From Chloroflexota bacterium (GTDB lineage Bacteria; Chloroflexota; Anaerolineae; Promineifilales; Promineifilaceae), in contig JAKEFB010000083.1 in the NCBI GenBank assembly GCA_022616275.1, forward strand, positions 1 to 64,000: a stretch of 64,000 bases of DNA, given 5' to 3'. Position 1 is the stretch's first letter; the number at the start of each line of letters is the position of its first letter. Position numbers and translations under genes: made by a program. Below the pieces are notes generated by a model. That model saw nothing but the letters and a program-made list of their open reading frames with translations, did no database searches and had not been told where the DNA came from. Shown here one piece after another: positions 1 through 7,892 of the stretch.

Positions 1-144
1 CTCCTTCCGCTCGACCAGGGACGGCCGCCCGCGCGCTGGTATCAGTGGAACCGGCGCCTGGCACCCCCTACCGGCCGCAACTGGTCATTGATCTTCCCAA
101 GAGGGAGAATTGTACCGTCCATCCGGCCGATTCGCCAACAAAGA

Positions 145-174
145 TTGCGCCCATTTGCCGGGTGAGACTATAAT
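145..174 (+). promoter_or_regulatory. Sigma-70-like promoter of the two-component operon
   Basis: A perfect TATAAT lies at 169-174, and TTGCGC at 145-150 is a partial -35 with an 18-bp spacer. Transcription would start near 181, about 23 nt before the response-regulator ATG at 204; AGAGG at 194-198 is the ribosome site. In the first 140 bases no coding region can be supported. One short open frame enters from the left edge and stops near 174, but it shows no recognisable family. Confidence 0.55.
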
Positions 175-203
175 GAGCGGGTAGACTAAACGCAGAGGTA
201 CTC

Positions 204-881
204 ATGACAGCTAGAATTTTAGTCGTTGAAGATGAAGAACGGATACGCCAATTTCTCAAGCGCGGCCTGACTTACGAAAAGTACGCCGTGGAGACGGCCG
301 TAGACGGCAAAGAGGGCCTGGAAAAAGCGCGCGATAATCCGCCAGACCTGGTGTTGCTGGACGTGATGCTGCCTGGGATTGACGGGCTGGAGGTCTGCCG
401 GCGCTTACGGGCGGCCAGCGACGTGCCGATTTTAATGTTGACGGCCAAAGAAGCCATCGAAGACCGGGTGGCCGGCCTGGACGCCGGGGCAGACGATTAC
501 CTGGTCAAGCCCTTTTCTTTTGACGAACTGCTGGCCCGGGTGCGGGCCTTGCTGCGCCGCGCCCAACCGGCCCAACCCCAGGTTTATCGTTTTGCTGACC
601 TGGAACTGGACACCGGCACGCGCCAGGGCCGCCGCGCCGGCAAGACTTTTGACCTGACGGCCAAAGAGTATGAGCTGTTAGAGCTTTTCATGCGCAACCC
701 GCGCCAGGTCTTAACCCGTGACGTTATTTTCGACCGGGTCTGGGGCTACGATTTTGGCGGCGAGAGCAATATTATCGAGGTGTACGTCCGTTATTTACGC
801 CAGAAGACGGAGTTCGACGATCTACCTCGCCTGATTCATACCGTCCGAGGAGTCGGCTACGTCCTGCGTGAAGAGGAATAG
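204..881 (+). CDS. OmpR/PhoB-family response regulator
   Basis: A 225-residue DNA-binding response regulator. Residues 3-115 are a receiver domain with the full acidic set: E9/D10, phospho-acceptor D53, T80 and K102 (in VKPF). Residues about 128-222 form a winged-helix DNA-binding domain, with the family-typical [12 protein letters not shown] segment and a VRGVGYVL ending. The length is normal for the family. The next gene is a histidine kinase starting 3 nt after the stop, so the two are almost certainly co-transcribed and are a cognate pair. The target promoters and the stimulus cannot be read from the sequence. Confidence 0.95.
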   Translation: MTARILVVEDEERIRQFLKRGLTYEKYAVETAVDGKEGLEKARDNPPDLVLLDVMLPGIDGLEVCRRLRAASDVPILMLTAKEAIEDRVAGLDAGADDYLVKPFSFDELLARVRALLRRAQPAQPQVYRFADLELDTGTRQGRRAGKTFDLTAKEYELLELFMRNPRQVLTRDVIFDRVWGYDFGGESNIIEVYVRYLRQKTEFDDLPRLIHTVRGVGYVLREEE

Positions 882-884
882 CCT

Positions 885-2336
885 TTGTCTATTAAAATCA
901 GGCTGGCTTTTCTCTACACCGTCATCTTGATGGGCGCCTTTTTCCTGTTTGGCCTGTCAGTCTACCTGATGACCAGGGCGGCCCTGGTGGATGACGTGGA
1001 TAAGGGCCTGCAGACGACGGCGCTGGAGATATACGACCAGACGACGGCTTTTGTCCTGGGAGACGTAGCTGTGTTTTCGGTACCAGTGAACCTGGACACT
1101 CTCCAACCGGCGCCCACTTACTTTGTCATTGCCAACGCCCGTGGCGACGTTATGACGCACTCGCCTGTGCTGGGCGAACCAGAGGCGTTGCTGGACCCGC
1201 TGGGGCTGAAGGCCGATAATCACTTTAGCACCGTCATTCACCAGGGAAAGCCGCTGCGGGTTTTGACCATGCCGCTCCATATTGGCCAGGGGACGGACGG
1301 GCGGCTGGTTGGCTATTTGCAGGTGGCCCGCGTCTTGGAGAGCTACCCCGTCCTCGAAGACCTGAAGCTGATCCTCATCTTTACCGGCTTTGCCGCCGTC
1401 TCCCTGTCCCTCTTTTTGGGCGCGCTGACCACCCACCGGCTGCTCAAGCCGCTGGACGACATTGCCGCCGTGGCCATGCAGATTAACAAGGCCGACGACC
1501 TCAGCCGGCGGTTGCCGGATAGCGGCCGGCGAGACGAGATCGGCCGGCTGACGATGGTCCTGAACAAGACGCTGGAGCGCCTGGAGCGGCTCTTTCATGC
1601 CCGGCAGCGCTTCCTGGCCGACGTGTCCCATGAACTGCGCACGCCGCTCACCACCATACGAGGCAACCTGGACCTGATGCGCCGCATGGGGGAGGCCGAC
1701 CCGGAAATCCTGGACGTCATCCAGGAAGAAGTAGAGCGTATGGCCCGCCTGGTTGGCGATCTGATGCTGCTGGCCCGGGCCGACAGCGGTGGTTTGCCGA
1801 TCCAGCGCCAGCCGGTGGAGCTGGATAATCTCTTTTTAGACGTTTACCGGCAGGTTCGCTCGATTGAGCCACCGGTGGAGCTGGTGTTGCAAGAAGTGGA
1901 CCAGGTATGTGTGCTGGGCGATGCCGACCGGTTGAAGCAACTGATCCTGAACCTGGTGGATAACGCCGTCAAGTACACCCCGGCCGGTGGGACCGTAACC
2001 TTGAGCCTGTCCCAGGAGAACGGCACGGCCAGAGTCGTCGTCGCCGACACTGGCATCGGCATCCCACCCGAGGATTTACCCCGCATCTTTGACCGCTTTT
2101 ACCGGGTGGATAAGGCCCGCAGCCGGGCCCACGGCGGTTCCGGCCTGGGACTGTCTATTGCCAAGTGGATTGCCCAGGCGCATGGCGGCGACATTGACGT
2201 AACCAGCGCCATCGGCCGGGGCAGTACTTTTACGATCACACTGCCGATCTATACCGACCGGCAGCAGCGTCCGGGGGCTAACGGGGCAGACAACCGGCGT
2301 ACCCGGCCGGTACGCGCGGTGGACACCACACCTTAG
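885..2336 (+). CDS. HAMP-containing sensor histidine kinase
   Basis: A 483-residue membrane sensor kinase, partner of the preceding regulator. It has a first membrane segment at about 7-29, an extracytoplasmic sensor of about 130 residues without a recognised fold, a second membrane segment near 160-182, and a HAMP linker. The dimerisation domain carries phospho-acceptor H249 (DVSHELRTPL). The ATPase domain has an N box (LNLVDNAVKYTP), G1 (DTGIGIP), F box and G2 (GGSGLGLSI). The start is TTG, with AGAGG about 9 nt upstream inside the end of the regulator gene. The 3' end overlaps the convergent PspC gene by 4 bp. Confidence 0.94.
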   Translation: MSIKIRLAFLYTVILMGAFFLFGLSVYLMTRAALVDDVDKGLQTTALEIYDQTTAFVLGDVAVFSVPVNLDTLQPAPTYFVIANARGDVMTHSPVLGEPEALLDPLGLKADNHFSTVIHQGKPLRVLTMPLHIGQGTDGRLVGYLQVARVLESYPVLEDLKLILIFTGFAAVSLSLFLGALTTHRLLKPLDDIAAVAMQINKADDLSRRLPDSGRRDEIGRLTMVLNKTLERLERLFHARQRFLADVSHELRTPLTTIRGNLDLMRRMGEADPEILDVIQEEVERMARLVGDLMLLARADSGGLPIQRQPVELDNLFLDVYRQVRSIEPPVELVLQEVDQVCVLGDADRLKQLILNLVDNAVKYTPAGGTVTLSLSQENGTARVVVADTGIGIPPEDLPRIFDRFYRVDKARSRAHGGSGLGLSIAKWIAQAHGGDIDVTSAIGRGSTFTITLPIYTDRQQRPGANGADNRRTRPVRAVDTTP

Positions 2337-2767
2337 CGGCTGCGCCGGTAAAGCAGGTACGCCCCCAGGCCGATCAAGATCAGCGGCAGGCACAGGCCGG
2401 GGTCAAACCAGGCAAACCAGCCCAGGTTTTGCATCAAGAAATAGAGACCCAGGGCAATCAGCAGGCCGGCGGCGATGGTCGGCCCCTGCGGGTGTTGCCC
2501 CACCTTCTGGACCCCGGCCGAAATGTCGTTGCCCAATTTGCCCAGGTTGTCTTCTATCACCTCGCCGGTCGGCTTATCCAGGCCGCCTTCTCCGGGCATG
2601 AGGACCATCAGGGCCAGGTAAAGGATCAGGCCGATTCCGCTGGCAAAAGTCAGTACAATAAAAGCCAGGCGTACCAGAACGGAATCAATGCCCAGGTAAG
2701 CGGCCAGCCCGCCACATACACCGGCAAACATCCTATCTGTTTCGCTGCGGACTAAACGTGGTTGCAT
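2333..2767 (-). CDS. PspC-domain membrane protein
   Basis: A 144-residue protein. Residues 1-62 form a PspC domain (LVRSETDRMFAGVCGGLAAY, then a hydrophobic helix ending LMPGEG). A polar linker of about 35 residues follows, then two further hydrophobic helices (TIAAGLLIALGLYFLM; LPLILIGLGAYLLYRR). PspC proteins act in envelope-stress responses or as membrane-bound regulators; which applies here is not shown. The gene is convergent with the histidine kinase, and the two stop regions share 4 bp. The nearest strong Shine-Dalgarno (AAGGAGG on the minus strand) is about 18 nt from the ATG, farther than usual, so the start is a little uncertain. Confidence 0.88.
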   Translation of the reverse strand: MQPRLVRSETDRMFAGVCGGLAAYLGIDSVLVRLAFIVLTFASGIGLILYLALMVLMPGEGGLDKPTGEVIEDNLGKLGNDISAGVQKVGQHPQGPTIAAGLLIALGLYFLMQNLGWFAWFDPGLCLPLILIGLGAYLLYRRSR

Positions 2768-2805
2768 ATCGTTTTGCTGATACTCGCCTCCTTAGTAATA
2801 GTAAT

Positions 2806-2887
2806 CAGGACTGAGGACTGAGGACTGAGTGTGCAAGCTTGCAAGTCATTGGGCTTGTTTGCTACTTGCATACTTGCCACTTGCCTA
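2806..2887. repeat. Intergenic heptamer repeats (GACTGAG and ACTTGC words)
   Basis: Three tandem copies of the heptamer GACTGAG at about 2808-2830 are followed by repeated CTTGC/GCAAG words (GTGCAAGCTTGCAAGT, then ACTTGCATACTTGCCACTTGCC). The same GACTGAG word makes a hairpin at 63527-63574. No gene is supported between 2768 and 3024. Confidence 0.7.
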
Positions 2888-3024
2888 TACGCGTCTGTCC
2901 CGGAGAAAGTTGCGCGCCGAAGATGAGAGACACCTGAGAAGGGATGGCCCGGACTACCGGAGGCTGCCGGCCGGTTATAGACTAGCGGCTTCTTGTGCTA
3001 TACTTACCGATTGATCTGTTGCCA

Positions 3025-3558
3025 ATGGCTAATTTATCGCGGCCGTGGAAAGAAACAACTGCTCGCCTGGTGCAGGTGCCGCTGGTGCGGCGGCTGATGG
3101 GACTGGCGATTCGCCTCGTCGTGGCCCGGCATCCAATGGGTGTTGCCGTGATCGGGTTTAATGAGGGTGGACAAATCTTGATGTTGCGTCACGTTTTCCA
3201 TCCTCTGGCTCCCTGGGGCGTGCCCGGCGGCTGGCTCGACCGCCAGGAAGATCCGGCCGATTGCGCCCTGCGAGAGTTGAAGGAAGAAACCGGCCTGACC
3301 GCCCGGCTGGGGCCAGTGGTCCACCTGGCCCGCGAACGCCACCCCTCCCATGTGGGTATTGCTTATATCGCCCAAATCCGGCCAGGCCCTCTCTCGCTCA
3401 GCGGGGAAATTATCGAAGCCGGCTGGTTCCAGCCAGACGCTTTGCCGGGGCCATTGCTGCCTTTTGTCTCTGAAGCCATTCAGAGAGCCACCCGTTGTCA
3501 TCGCCTCTGGCTGGCGAGCCTGGTCGCGGCCGCACCTGGAGAAATGGTTTATGAATAG
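3025..3558 (+). CDS. Nudix hydrolase
   Basis: A 177-residue Nudix-fold pyrophosphohydrolase. The Nudix box is complete: G-x5-E-x7-RE-L-x-EE-x-G-L, in GGWLDRQEDPADCALRELKE plus ETGL, so metal-dependent hydrolysis of a nucleoside-diphosphate-like substrate is expected; the substrate is not predictable. The preferred start is ATG 3025 (MANLSRPWK) rather than an in-frame start 30 nt upstream. A possible -10 (TATACT at 2999-3004) would give a very short leader. The stop lies inside the first codons of the next gene (8-bp overlap), indicating translational coupling with the serine hydrolase. Confidence 0.9.
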   Translation: MANLSRPWKETTARLVQVPLVRRLMGLAIRLVVARHPMGVAVIGFNEGGQILMLRHVFHPLAPWGVPGGWLDRQEDPADCALRELKEETGLTARLGPVVHLARERHPSHVGIAYIAQIRPGPLSLSGEIIEAGWFQPDALPGPLLPFVSEAIQRATRCHRLWLASLVAAAPGEMVYE

Positions 3559-5029
3559 GAGTTCATCATCGCCTGGCCTGGGGCAATGGCTGGTCGTCAC
3601 CGTAATGGTGGCTGCGGTGCTTTTCCTGCTCTTTAAGCTGTACCAGTATGGCAGCTTTCGGCGCTTTTACCCGGCCGGCCTGACCATTGCCGGGGTACCG
3701 GTGGGCGGCATGACCCGCGAACAGGCGGCCGAACAACTGAATGCGCGCTATCTGGCGGCCGACATTATTATCTATCACGCCAGCGAGGCGGTAGCCGTTA
3801 ACCCGACCGACGCCGAGTTTACCCTGGACCTGGAGACGATGTTGAGCCAGGCTGATTTCCAGCGCCAGCAGCAAGATTTTTGGGCCGGCTTCTGGGGCTT
3901 CCTGTGGGGCCGGCCGGTGGAAGTGGAGCAAGTAGAATTATCTGCGACCAATAACCCCGAGGCGCTCCGTCGCGTCCTGGAGCAAATTGCTACCGTGTAC
4001 GACAAACCGGCCCAGCCGCCTCAGCCGGTGCCCACGACGTTGAGCTTCCAATATGGCGAGACTGGCGTTATTACGGATATTGACGCCAGTCTACCAGACG
4101 TGCAGGCCGCCCTATACCGGGCCACCGACCGCGAGGCGCACCTGGTGTTAAAGCCGGTAGACGCCCGCCGGCCGGACATAGACTTGCTGGCCCGCCTGAT
4201 CGTCAATCACCTGGAAGATTTTGAAGGGGTGGCCAGCATTTTTATCATGGACCTGGAGAGTGGCGAGGAAGTGGCCATTAATGCCGATGTGGCCATGTCC
4301 GGGATGAGCATCGTCAAGGTGCCGATTGCCCTGGAGATGTTCCGTATCCTGGATGGGCCGTTGACGCCGGAACAGAGCCGGCTGATTTCGGAAACGTTGG
4401 TGGTCCAGGCCGGCGACCTCAGCGCCAATCTCTTGCTGAACATTGTCGCCGGGCAGGATGACCCTTACCTGGGGGCAGACATTGTCACCGAGTCTATGCG
4501 CCGGCTGGGCCTGGCCAACACCTTCATCGCTGTCCCCTACGAAGAATCACCCCGGCCGGGCCGGGCTACTTACGAGACGGAGGCCAACTCGCGTGAGGAG
4601 TCGCCCACCGAGCCAGACCCGGCCATGCAAACGACGGCCGAGGACATGGGCACGCTGCTGGCCATGATCTATTACTGCGCCGAGCAAAATGGCGGTGCGT
4701 TGGTGGCCGCCTATCGTGACCAGGTGGCCCAGGAAGAGTGCCAACAGTTATTGGAGTTTATGAAGCTGAACCACATTGGCAGCCTGATTGAAGAAGGCGT
4801 GCCGCCCGATACGCCGGTGGCCCACCGCCATGGCTGGATTGGCGACACCCACGGCGACGCCGGCATCGTCTTTTCACCGGCCGGCAATTACGTGCTGGTG
4901 ATGGTGATGTACAAGGACGAGTGGCTGGAGTGGGAGATTAGCTCCCCGTTGCTGGCTGATATTGCCCAGGCGACTTACAATTACTTTAACTTCGACGCGC
5001 CCTATCTGAACGGCACGCGGTCGAATTAG
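3551..5029 (+). CDS. Membrane-anchored class A beta-lactamase-like serine hydrolase
   Basis: 492 residues. One N-terminal membrane helix (about 13-30) is followed by a PG_binding_4/VanW-N-type domain (PAGLTIAGVPVGGMTREQAA onward), then a class A beta-lactamase/PBP-fold domain from about residue 225. The nucleophile motif SxxK is S253-I-V-K256. The SxN position reads S-A-N, and the KTG position is replaced by H-R-H-G, so true beta-lactamase activity is doubtful. A cell-wall D,D-peptidase-like or regulatory role is as likely. The start at 3551 is chosen because it begins just before the membrane helix; longer in-frame forms would sit inside the Nudix gene. The next gene is its paralogue. Confidence 0.85.
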   Translation: MNRSSSSPGLGQWLVVTVMVAAVLFLLFKLYQYGSFRRFYPAGLTIAGVPVGGMTREQAAEQLNARYLAADIIIYHASEAVAVNPTDAEFTLDLETMLSQADFQRQQQDFWAGFWGFLWGRPVEVEQVELSATNNPEALRRVLEQIATVYDKPAQPPQPVPTTLSFQYGETGVITDIDASLPDVQAALYRATDREAHLVLKPVDARRPDIDLLARLIVNHLEDFEGVASIFIMDLESGEEVAINADVAMSGMSIVKVPIALEMFRILDGPLTPEQSRLISETLVVQAGDLSANLLLNIVAGQDDPYLGADIVTESMRRLGLANTFIAVPYEESPRPGRATYETEANSREESPTEPDPAMQTTAEDMGTLLAMIYYCAEQNGGALVAAYRDQVAQEECQQLLEFMKLNHIGSLIEEGVPPDTPVAHRHGWIGDTHGDAGIVFSPAGNYVLVMVMYKDEWLEWEISSPLLADIAQATYNYFNFDAPYLNGTRSN

Positions 5030-5030
5030 G

Positions 5031-5090
5031 GGGTAATTAAGTAATTAAGTAATTGGGTAAGTACCCAATTACACAATTACCCAATTACTT
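5031..5090. repeat. TAATTAAG/TAATTGGG repeat with an 11-bp hairpin
   Basis: Tandem 8-mers of TAATTAAG type lead into GTAATTGGGTA (5049-5059) and its exact inverse TACCCAATTAC (5062-5072), separated by 2 nt. Further TACCCAATTAC copies follow. It fills the whole gap between the two paralogous serine hydrolase genes. The same word family recurs at 22550-22575, 32761-32785, 52421-52500 and 60056-60105. Confidence 0.8.
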
Positions 5091-5097
5091 GAACCAG

Positions 5098-6678
5098 ATG
5101 CTGGCAAGCATACGCAAATTCCTTCTATTACTCATCCTGGTGGCCGGTTCCGGCTATATTGGTTTTCGTTACCTGCAATACCGCCAGGTGCGCCATTTGC
5201 TGCCGGCCGGGACGACGATAGCCGGGGTGGACGTTTCTGGCCTGGCGCTGGAAGAGGCCGGCGCGCGGGTGCAGGAGCGTTATGCCCGGCCGATTAGCAT
5301 TTACCATCGCCAGGAACGGGTGGAAATCCAGCCGCAAGACGTGGGTTTTACCCTGGACCTGAACGGTATGTTGCAGCAGGCGCAGCAACAAATGGCCGGC
5401 CAGGACGAGCGCACCCGTTTTGCCGGCTTTGTTCTGGAACGGCCGCTCCAACCGATCACCGTGGATTTACTGGCCATCCACGACGCCGGCGGCCTGCGGA
5501 GCATGGTGCAGACGATTGCCGGTTACCTGGACGAACCGGCCCGGCCACCGCAAATGCTGGCCACGGCCGAGACGTTCCAGCACGGCCAGCCGGGTTTTGT
5601 CACCGACGTAGAGGCCAGCCTGCCGGCCGTGGCCGAGGCGTTGTACAGCCTGGAAAACCGTTCGGCCTACCTGGTCGTCGTGGAGCAAGAAGAGCCGGAA
5701 TTGTCGCTGGACCTCCTGGCCGAAGTCATTAATAGCAAACTACAATCGTTTAACGGGATGGGCAGCATTTTTGTCATGGACTTGCAGACCGGCGAGGAGT
5801 TCGGCATTAACAGTGACGTGGCCCTCTCCGGGTTGAGCATTTTAAAGATTGCCATTTTTATCGAGGCTTACCGGGCGCTGGACAGGCCGTCCGACGAATT
5901 CCAGCAACAACTGTTCCTGGATACGGCCACCCGTTCCAGCAATTACGCCGCCAACCTGTTGCTGCACGTAGTGGCCGGCGAGGATAATACCTACCGGGGG
6001 GCGGACATTCTGACAGAGTCTATGCGCCACCTGGGGCTGGTCAACACCTTTATTGCCGTGCCCTACGACGCCACGCCGCCGGCTTACCGCCAGACGACGT
6101 ACGTCACCCCGGCCAACTCGCGCACCGATATTACCACGCAGCCCGACCCGACCATGCAGTCTACGGCCGAGGACATTGGCACGCTCCTCTCCATGATATA
6201 CTACTGCGCCCAGGGTGGTGGGGCGCTGCTGGCGGTCTACCCTGGCCAGATTACCCCCCAGGAGTGCCAGGCCATCATTGACCTGATGGTCCTCAACGAA
6301 GAGGGCAACCTGATTCGCTATGGCGTGCCGGCGGGCACGCCCGTATCCCACAAGCACGGCTGGGCCCTGGGCACGCATGCCGACGCCGGCATTGTCTTCT
6401 CGCCGGGTGGCGACTTCGTCATCGTCGAGTATTTGAATCAGCCTGGCGAATGGCTGCTGGCCGACGTCAGCTTTCCAATTTTGCGGGAAATAGCCCGCGC
6501 GGTCTACAACTACTTTAACTTTGACGACCCCTACCTGGGAGACGCGCTGGTAGACCAGGGACTGATTGACCCCAACGACCCGTTTTCAGAAAGCCAGGAG
6601 GCAGAGACCGCCCCGGAATTGGAAGGCGTGACGCCCACGCCAACCCCGGCCCCCCCGGCCGCCCAGGGCGGAACTTGA
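5098..6678 (+). CDS. Membrane-anchored class A beta-lactamase-like serine hydrolase, paralogue
   Basis: 526 residues, the same architecture as the preceding gene: membrane helix (about 5-22), PG_binding_4/VanW-N-like domain (LPAGTTIAGVDVSGLALEEA), and a serine hydrolase domain with SxxK at S247-I-L-K250, an A-A-N in the second motif, and H-K-H-G at the KTG position. Both paralogues share the block ADILTESMR/ADIVTESMR and the segment ending DPTMQSTAEDIGTLL. The C-terminus adds an acidic and Thr/Pro-rich tail (TPTPTPAPPAAQGG) missing from the first copy. ATG 5098 is preferred, because the upstream 15 codons are translated repeat DNA. Tandem duplication followed by divergence is the simplest origin. 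Confidence 0.85.
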   Translation: MLASIRKFLLLLILVAGSGYIGFRYLQYRQVRHLLPAGTTIAGVDVSGLALEEAGARVQERYARPISIYHRQERVEIQPQDVGFTLDLNGMLQQAQQQMAGQDERTRFAGFVLERPLQPITVDLLAIHDAGGLRSMVQTIAGYLDEPARPPQMLATAETFQHGQPGFVTDVEASLPAVAEALYSLENRSAYLVVVEQEEPELSLDLLAEVINSKLQSFNGMGSIFVMDLQTGEEFGINSDVALSGLSILKIAIFIEAYRALDRPSDEFQQQLFLDTATRSSNYAANLLLHVVAGEDNTYRGADILTESMRHLGLVNTFIAVPYDATPPAYRQTTYVTPANSRTDITTQPDPTMQSTAEDIGTLLSMIYYCAQGGGALLAVYPGQITPQECQAIIDLMVLNEEGNLIRYGVPAGTPVSHKHGWALGTHADAGIVFSPGGDFVIVEYLNQPGEWLLADVSFPILREIARAVYNYFNFDDPYLGDALVDQGLIDPNDPFSESQEAETAPELEGVTPTPTPAPPAAQGGT

Positions 6679-6689
6679 GTATTGCATCT

Positions 6690-6780
6690 TAAAAACGCGA
6701 ATACCGCGAATGGGCGAATGGCGCGAATTTTTAGAAGAAGTCATTCGCGTCATTCGGAAATTCGCGCGATTCGCGATTTC
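6690..6780. repeat. Intergenic GCGAAT/ATTCGC hairpin repeat
   Basis: Repeated CGCGAAT words (6697-6728) are answered by inverted ATTCGCG words (6743-6777), giving a long imperfect stem just ahead of the aldo/keto reductase ribosome site. Related TTCGCG words occur at 52952-52983. Confidence 0.65.
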
Positions 6781-6794
6781 TGAAGGAGCAGACG

Positions 6795-7769
6795 ATGGAG
6801 TATAGACGCCTGGGCCGCACTGGCCTGAAAGTTTCGACGATTTGCCTGGGGACGATGCAGTTCGGCTGGACGGCCGATGAAGCCACGTCGCACCAGATCA
6901 TGACCAGGGCCATGGAATTGGGCTGCAACTTCTTTGACACAGCCGACGTTTATTCCTCCTGGCACGGAGATAACAAGGGCGGGGAGAGCGAGACGATTAT
7001 CGGCAACTGGCTGGCCGAGAGTGGCGTGCGCCGCCAGGACATCATAATCGCTACCAAGGTGCGCGGCCGGATGGGGCCAGGCCCTAACGACCAGGGACTT
7101 TCCCGGCAGCATATTCTCAACGCCGTGGAAGACAGCCTGGAACGGCTGCAGACCGACTTCATTGACCTGTACCAGGTCCACCACCCGGACGAGGAGACGC
7201 CGCTGGAGGAAACGCTCCAGGCGCTGGACGACCTGGTACGGGCCGGCATGGTCCGCTACATTGGCTGCTCCAATTACCCAGCCTGGTTGTTGACCAAGTC
7301 GTTGTGGATCAGCGACGTGCGTGGCTTCAGCCGCTTTGATAGCCTTCAGCCGCACTACAACTACGTCCACCGGGCTGAATTTGAGCTGGAGCTACAAGAA
7401 CTGTGCCTGGACCAGGGCATTGGCGTCATTCCCTACAGCCCGCTGGGGGGAGGTTTTCTCACCGGTAAATACCGGCGCGGGGCGAACCTGCCCCAGTCTG
7501 ACAGGGCCAGCGGCGTACAGCGGCGTTACATGAATGAGCGTGGCTTTGCCGCCCTGGATAGGCTGGAGGAAATCGGCCGGCCGCACGGGGCCACCATTGC
7601 CCAGACGGCCATTGCCTGGGCGCTGGCCAACCCGGCAGTAGACTCAGCCATTATCGGGGCCAATTCGATTGAGCAGTTGGAAGAGACAATGAAGGGCGCT
7701 GAGGTCAAGTTGTCGGCCGAGGACAAGGCGGCCCTGGACGAGGCGACGGCCTGGGAAGAACGGAACTAA
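6795..7769 (+). CDS. Aldo/keto reductase
   Basis: 324 residues, a full-length (beta/alpha)8 NADPH-dependent aldo/keto reductase of the YghZ/voltage-channel-beta-like branch. The signatures visible are MEYRRLGRTGLKVS at the N-terminus, FFDTADVYS with the catalytic Asp and Tyr, the Lys in IIATKVRG, the QVHHPD histidine, and the C-terminal cofactor region (AIIGANSIEQLEE). A good ribosome site (AAGGAG, 6783-6788) lies 6 nt before the ATG. The substrate is unknown. Its last 25 codons are duplicated, with a frameshift, about 2 kb downstream at 9653-9729, after the beta-helix gene. Confidence 0.93.
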   Translation: MEYRRLGRTGLKVSTICLGTMQFGWTADEATSHQIMTRAMELGCNFFDTADVYSSWHGDNKGGESETIIGNWLAESGVRRQDIIIATKVRGRMGPGPNDQGLSRQHILNAVEDSLERLQTDFIDLYQVHHPDEETPLEETLQALDDLVRAGMVRYIGCSNYPAWLLTKSLWISDVRGFSRFDSLQPHYNYVHRAEFELELQELCLDQGIGVIPYSPLGGGFLTGKYRRGANLPQSDRASGVQRRYMNERGFAALDRLEEIGRPHGATIAQTAIAWALANPAVDSAIIGANSIEQLEETMKGAEVKLSAEDKAALDEATAWEERN

Positions 7770-7815
7770 GGGGAGGAGTGGGCGGCCGATTTGTAAGGCA
7801 ACGCCTCTAATTTTG

Positions 7816-7844
7816 CTGACTGATGTCTATCTGTATGCTATGAT
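7816..7844 (+). promoter_or_regulatory. Possible promoter of the beta-helix gene
   Basis: TATGAT (7839-7844) is a good -10. The -35 is weak (CTGACT, 7816-7821, spacer 17 bp). It lies in the 123-bp gap after the reductase gene and about 49 nt before the next ATG. Confidence 0.35.
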
Positions 7845-7892
7845 AGTAGACAGAGTTTTCGGCGTATGGCGTGTGGGGCAAAGGAGGCCGAA

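Noticed and set aside
68-259. Short minus-strand open frame at the left edge.
   Set aside because: It overlaps the promoter and start of the response regulator and shows no conserved sequence.
3551-5029. Antibiotic-resistance beta-lactamase.
   Set aside because: The KTG motif is replaced, there is an extra VanW-N domain and membrane anchor, and the context is not a resistance locus.
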